From an uncultured Gemmatimonadota bacterium (GTDB taxonomy: Bacteria > Gemmatimonadota > Gemmatimonadetes > Gemmatimonadales > Gemmatimonadaceae): DNA of 5,862 bases. Below the pieces are notes generated by a model that ran no database searches, was not told where the DNA came from, and saw only the letters and a program-made list of their open reading frames with translations. The DNA lies in the NCBI GenBank assembly GCA_903894655.1, contig CAITQY010000659.1, forward strand, positions 1-5,862, read 5' to 3'. Below are positions 4,838 through 5,862 of this stretch, in pieces. The translations under genes were made by a program, and so were the position numbers. The first letter of the stretch is position 1. Each line of letters opens with the position of its first letter.

Positions 4838-5862
4838 GTGAGCGACTTCCCAGCCCGACTTCAACGCGCCCTCGACGGCGAGTTCCTCCTCGAACGGGAA
4901 CTCGGCGGCGCCGGTATGTCCCGTGTCTTCGTGGCCACGGACCGCGCATTGCAGCGGCGCGTCGTGGTGAAGGTCCTCCCTCCCGAGTTGGCGGCCGGCG
5001 TCAACGTGGAGCGCTTCCGCCGCGAGATTCAGCTGGCCGCGCAACTGCAGCACCCGCACATCGTGCCGTTGCTGGCCGCGGGCGATGATGACGGGCTGCT
5101 GTGGTTCTCGATGCCGTATATCGAAGGCGAGTCCCTGCGCGGCACGCTCAACACGGCGAAACGCCTCGCGCCTCGCGACGTTGTGCGGATCCTGCATGAC
5201 GTCGTCGACGCGCTCGCCTATGCGCACGAGCGCGGCGTGGTGCATCGCGACATCAAGCCCGACAATATCCTCACGTCAGGGATGCATGCGCTGGTTACCG
5301 ACTTCGGTGTGGCGAAAGCGCTCAGTGCGTCGATTCCCGTGCACGGCGGTACCACCACCGGCATGGCGATCGGGACACCGGCGTACATGGCTCCTGAGCA
5401 GTTAGCCGCCGACCCGGCGGCCGATCACCGCGTCGACATTTACGCGACCGGGTTACTGGCCTACGAGCTCCTGACGGGCAGCACTCCCTTCATCGGCACC
5501 TCCCCGCAGGCCACACTGGCCGCCCAGCTCACGCAACTGCCGGCCGCGCCGCATCTCTCGTACGCCGACATTCCCGAGCCGTTCTCGCGGCTCATTATGC
5601 AGTGCCTGGAGAAGGACGCGAACAAGCGACCACTCTCGGCGCGGGCGCTATTGGCGGCGCTCGAAGCGCTGCCGCCGATGTCGAGCGGCCCCACCCTGCC
5701 GAGCCGCCGGTCGCGGTCGGAGACCCGTGCGCGCGTGGCCATGCTCGTGGGCGGCATCGTGGTCGCCATCGGCGCCTCTGTGGCCGCTCAGCGCATTCAC
5801 AGCAGCCAACGCAACGCGGCCCTTGCCGCGGTCGATAGCATGCCGGACGCACGCGATGTGGG
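4838..5862 (+). CDS. Transmembrane Ser/Thr protein kinase (Hanks type), 3' end outside the window
   Basis: The first 341 residues of a bacterial Hanks-type kinase, which phosphorylates proteins on Ser/Thr. The nucleotide loop is ELGGAGMSRVF (21-31), followed by the catalytic Lys45 (VVVKVL) and helix C Glu63 (RFRREIQLA). The catalytic loop is HRDIKPDN (136-143), the metal site DFG (155-157), then GTPAYMAPEQ (179-188), and DIYATGLLAYELLTGSTPF covers subdomain IX. KDANKRP (259-265) ends the kinase fold near residue 278. A basic linker (RRSRSETR) and one membrane helix (about 299-317) follow, so the domain after residue 318 should be extracytoplasmic and is not seen. The start GTG 4838 gives MSDFPARLQRALDGEFLLERELG, a typical N-terminus; no strong ribosome site is present and TTG 4817 is an alternative. 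All catalytic residues are intact. In the loop the usual GxGGMG reads GGAGMS. It diverges from the lipoprotein-like gene. Confidence 0.95.
   Translation, partial: MSDFPARLQRALDGEFLLERELGGAGMSRVFVATDRALQRRVVVKVLPPELAAGVNVERFRREIQLAAQLQHPHIVPLLAAGDDDGLLWFSMPYIEGESLRGTLNTAKRLAPRDVVRILHDVVDALAYAHERGVVHRDIKPDNILTSGMHALVTDFGVAKALSASIPVHGGTTTGMAIGTPAYMAPEQLAADPAADHRVDIYATGLLAYELLTGSTPFIGTSPQATLAAQLTQLPAAPHLSYADIPEPFSRLIMQCLEKDANKRPLSARALLAALEALPPMSSGPTLPSRRSRSETRARVAMLVGGIVVAIGASVAAQRIHSSQRNAALAAVDSMPDARDV

Noticed and set aside
4448..5245. Minus-strand open frame of 265 codons
   Set aside because: Antisense to the kinase domain, and overlaps the N-terminus of the lipoprotein-like gene in another frame.

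Overview
This is a GC-rich bacterial window with compact gene spacing, frequent GTG starts and 4-nt stop/start overlaps. The kinase N-terminus and the general gene style resemble the Gemmatimonadota; that placement is an inference from protein style, not from a marker tree. It holds two clear landmarks, the ribosomal genes rpsL-rpsG and a cyclic-di-GMP (GEMM-I) riboswitch.

Layout. Positions 1-2945, read on the minus strand, form a putative surface-polysaccharide module. In transcription order it has a non-coding leader with a c-di-GMP-I riboswitch (about 2741-2820), a lipoprotein with a concanavalin-like domain (1913-2716), a 168-nt gap with a palindrome and an extended -10 box, a TPR plus beta-barrel protein resembling a short NfrA (311-1744), and the N-terminal third of an NfrB-type membrane glycosyltransferase (314 to beyond position 1). 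The last two genes overlap by 4 nt. Positions 2946-4024, also minus strand, hold the rpsL promoter, a folded leader, rpsL (3466-3882), rpsG (2999-3469) and a strong terminator hairpin (2946-2975). fusA and tuf do not follow rpsG. Positions 4047-4664 (minus) encode an exported lipoprotein-like protein of unknown function. A divergent Ser/Thr protein kinase with a transmembrane segment starts at 4838 on the plus strand and runs off the end.

How it may work together. In E. coli, NfrB is a c-di-GMP-responsive glycosyltransferase that works with NfrA to make and export a surface glycan used by phage N4. Here the same kind of gene pair lies behind a c-di-GMP riboswitch and is preceded by a lectin-like lipoprotein. 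The second messenger could therefore set both the amount of the machinery (through RNA) and, if the unseen C-terminus carries the usual c-di-GMP-binding domain, its activity. The riboswitch and its linkage to this three-gene module are the main result of the window.
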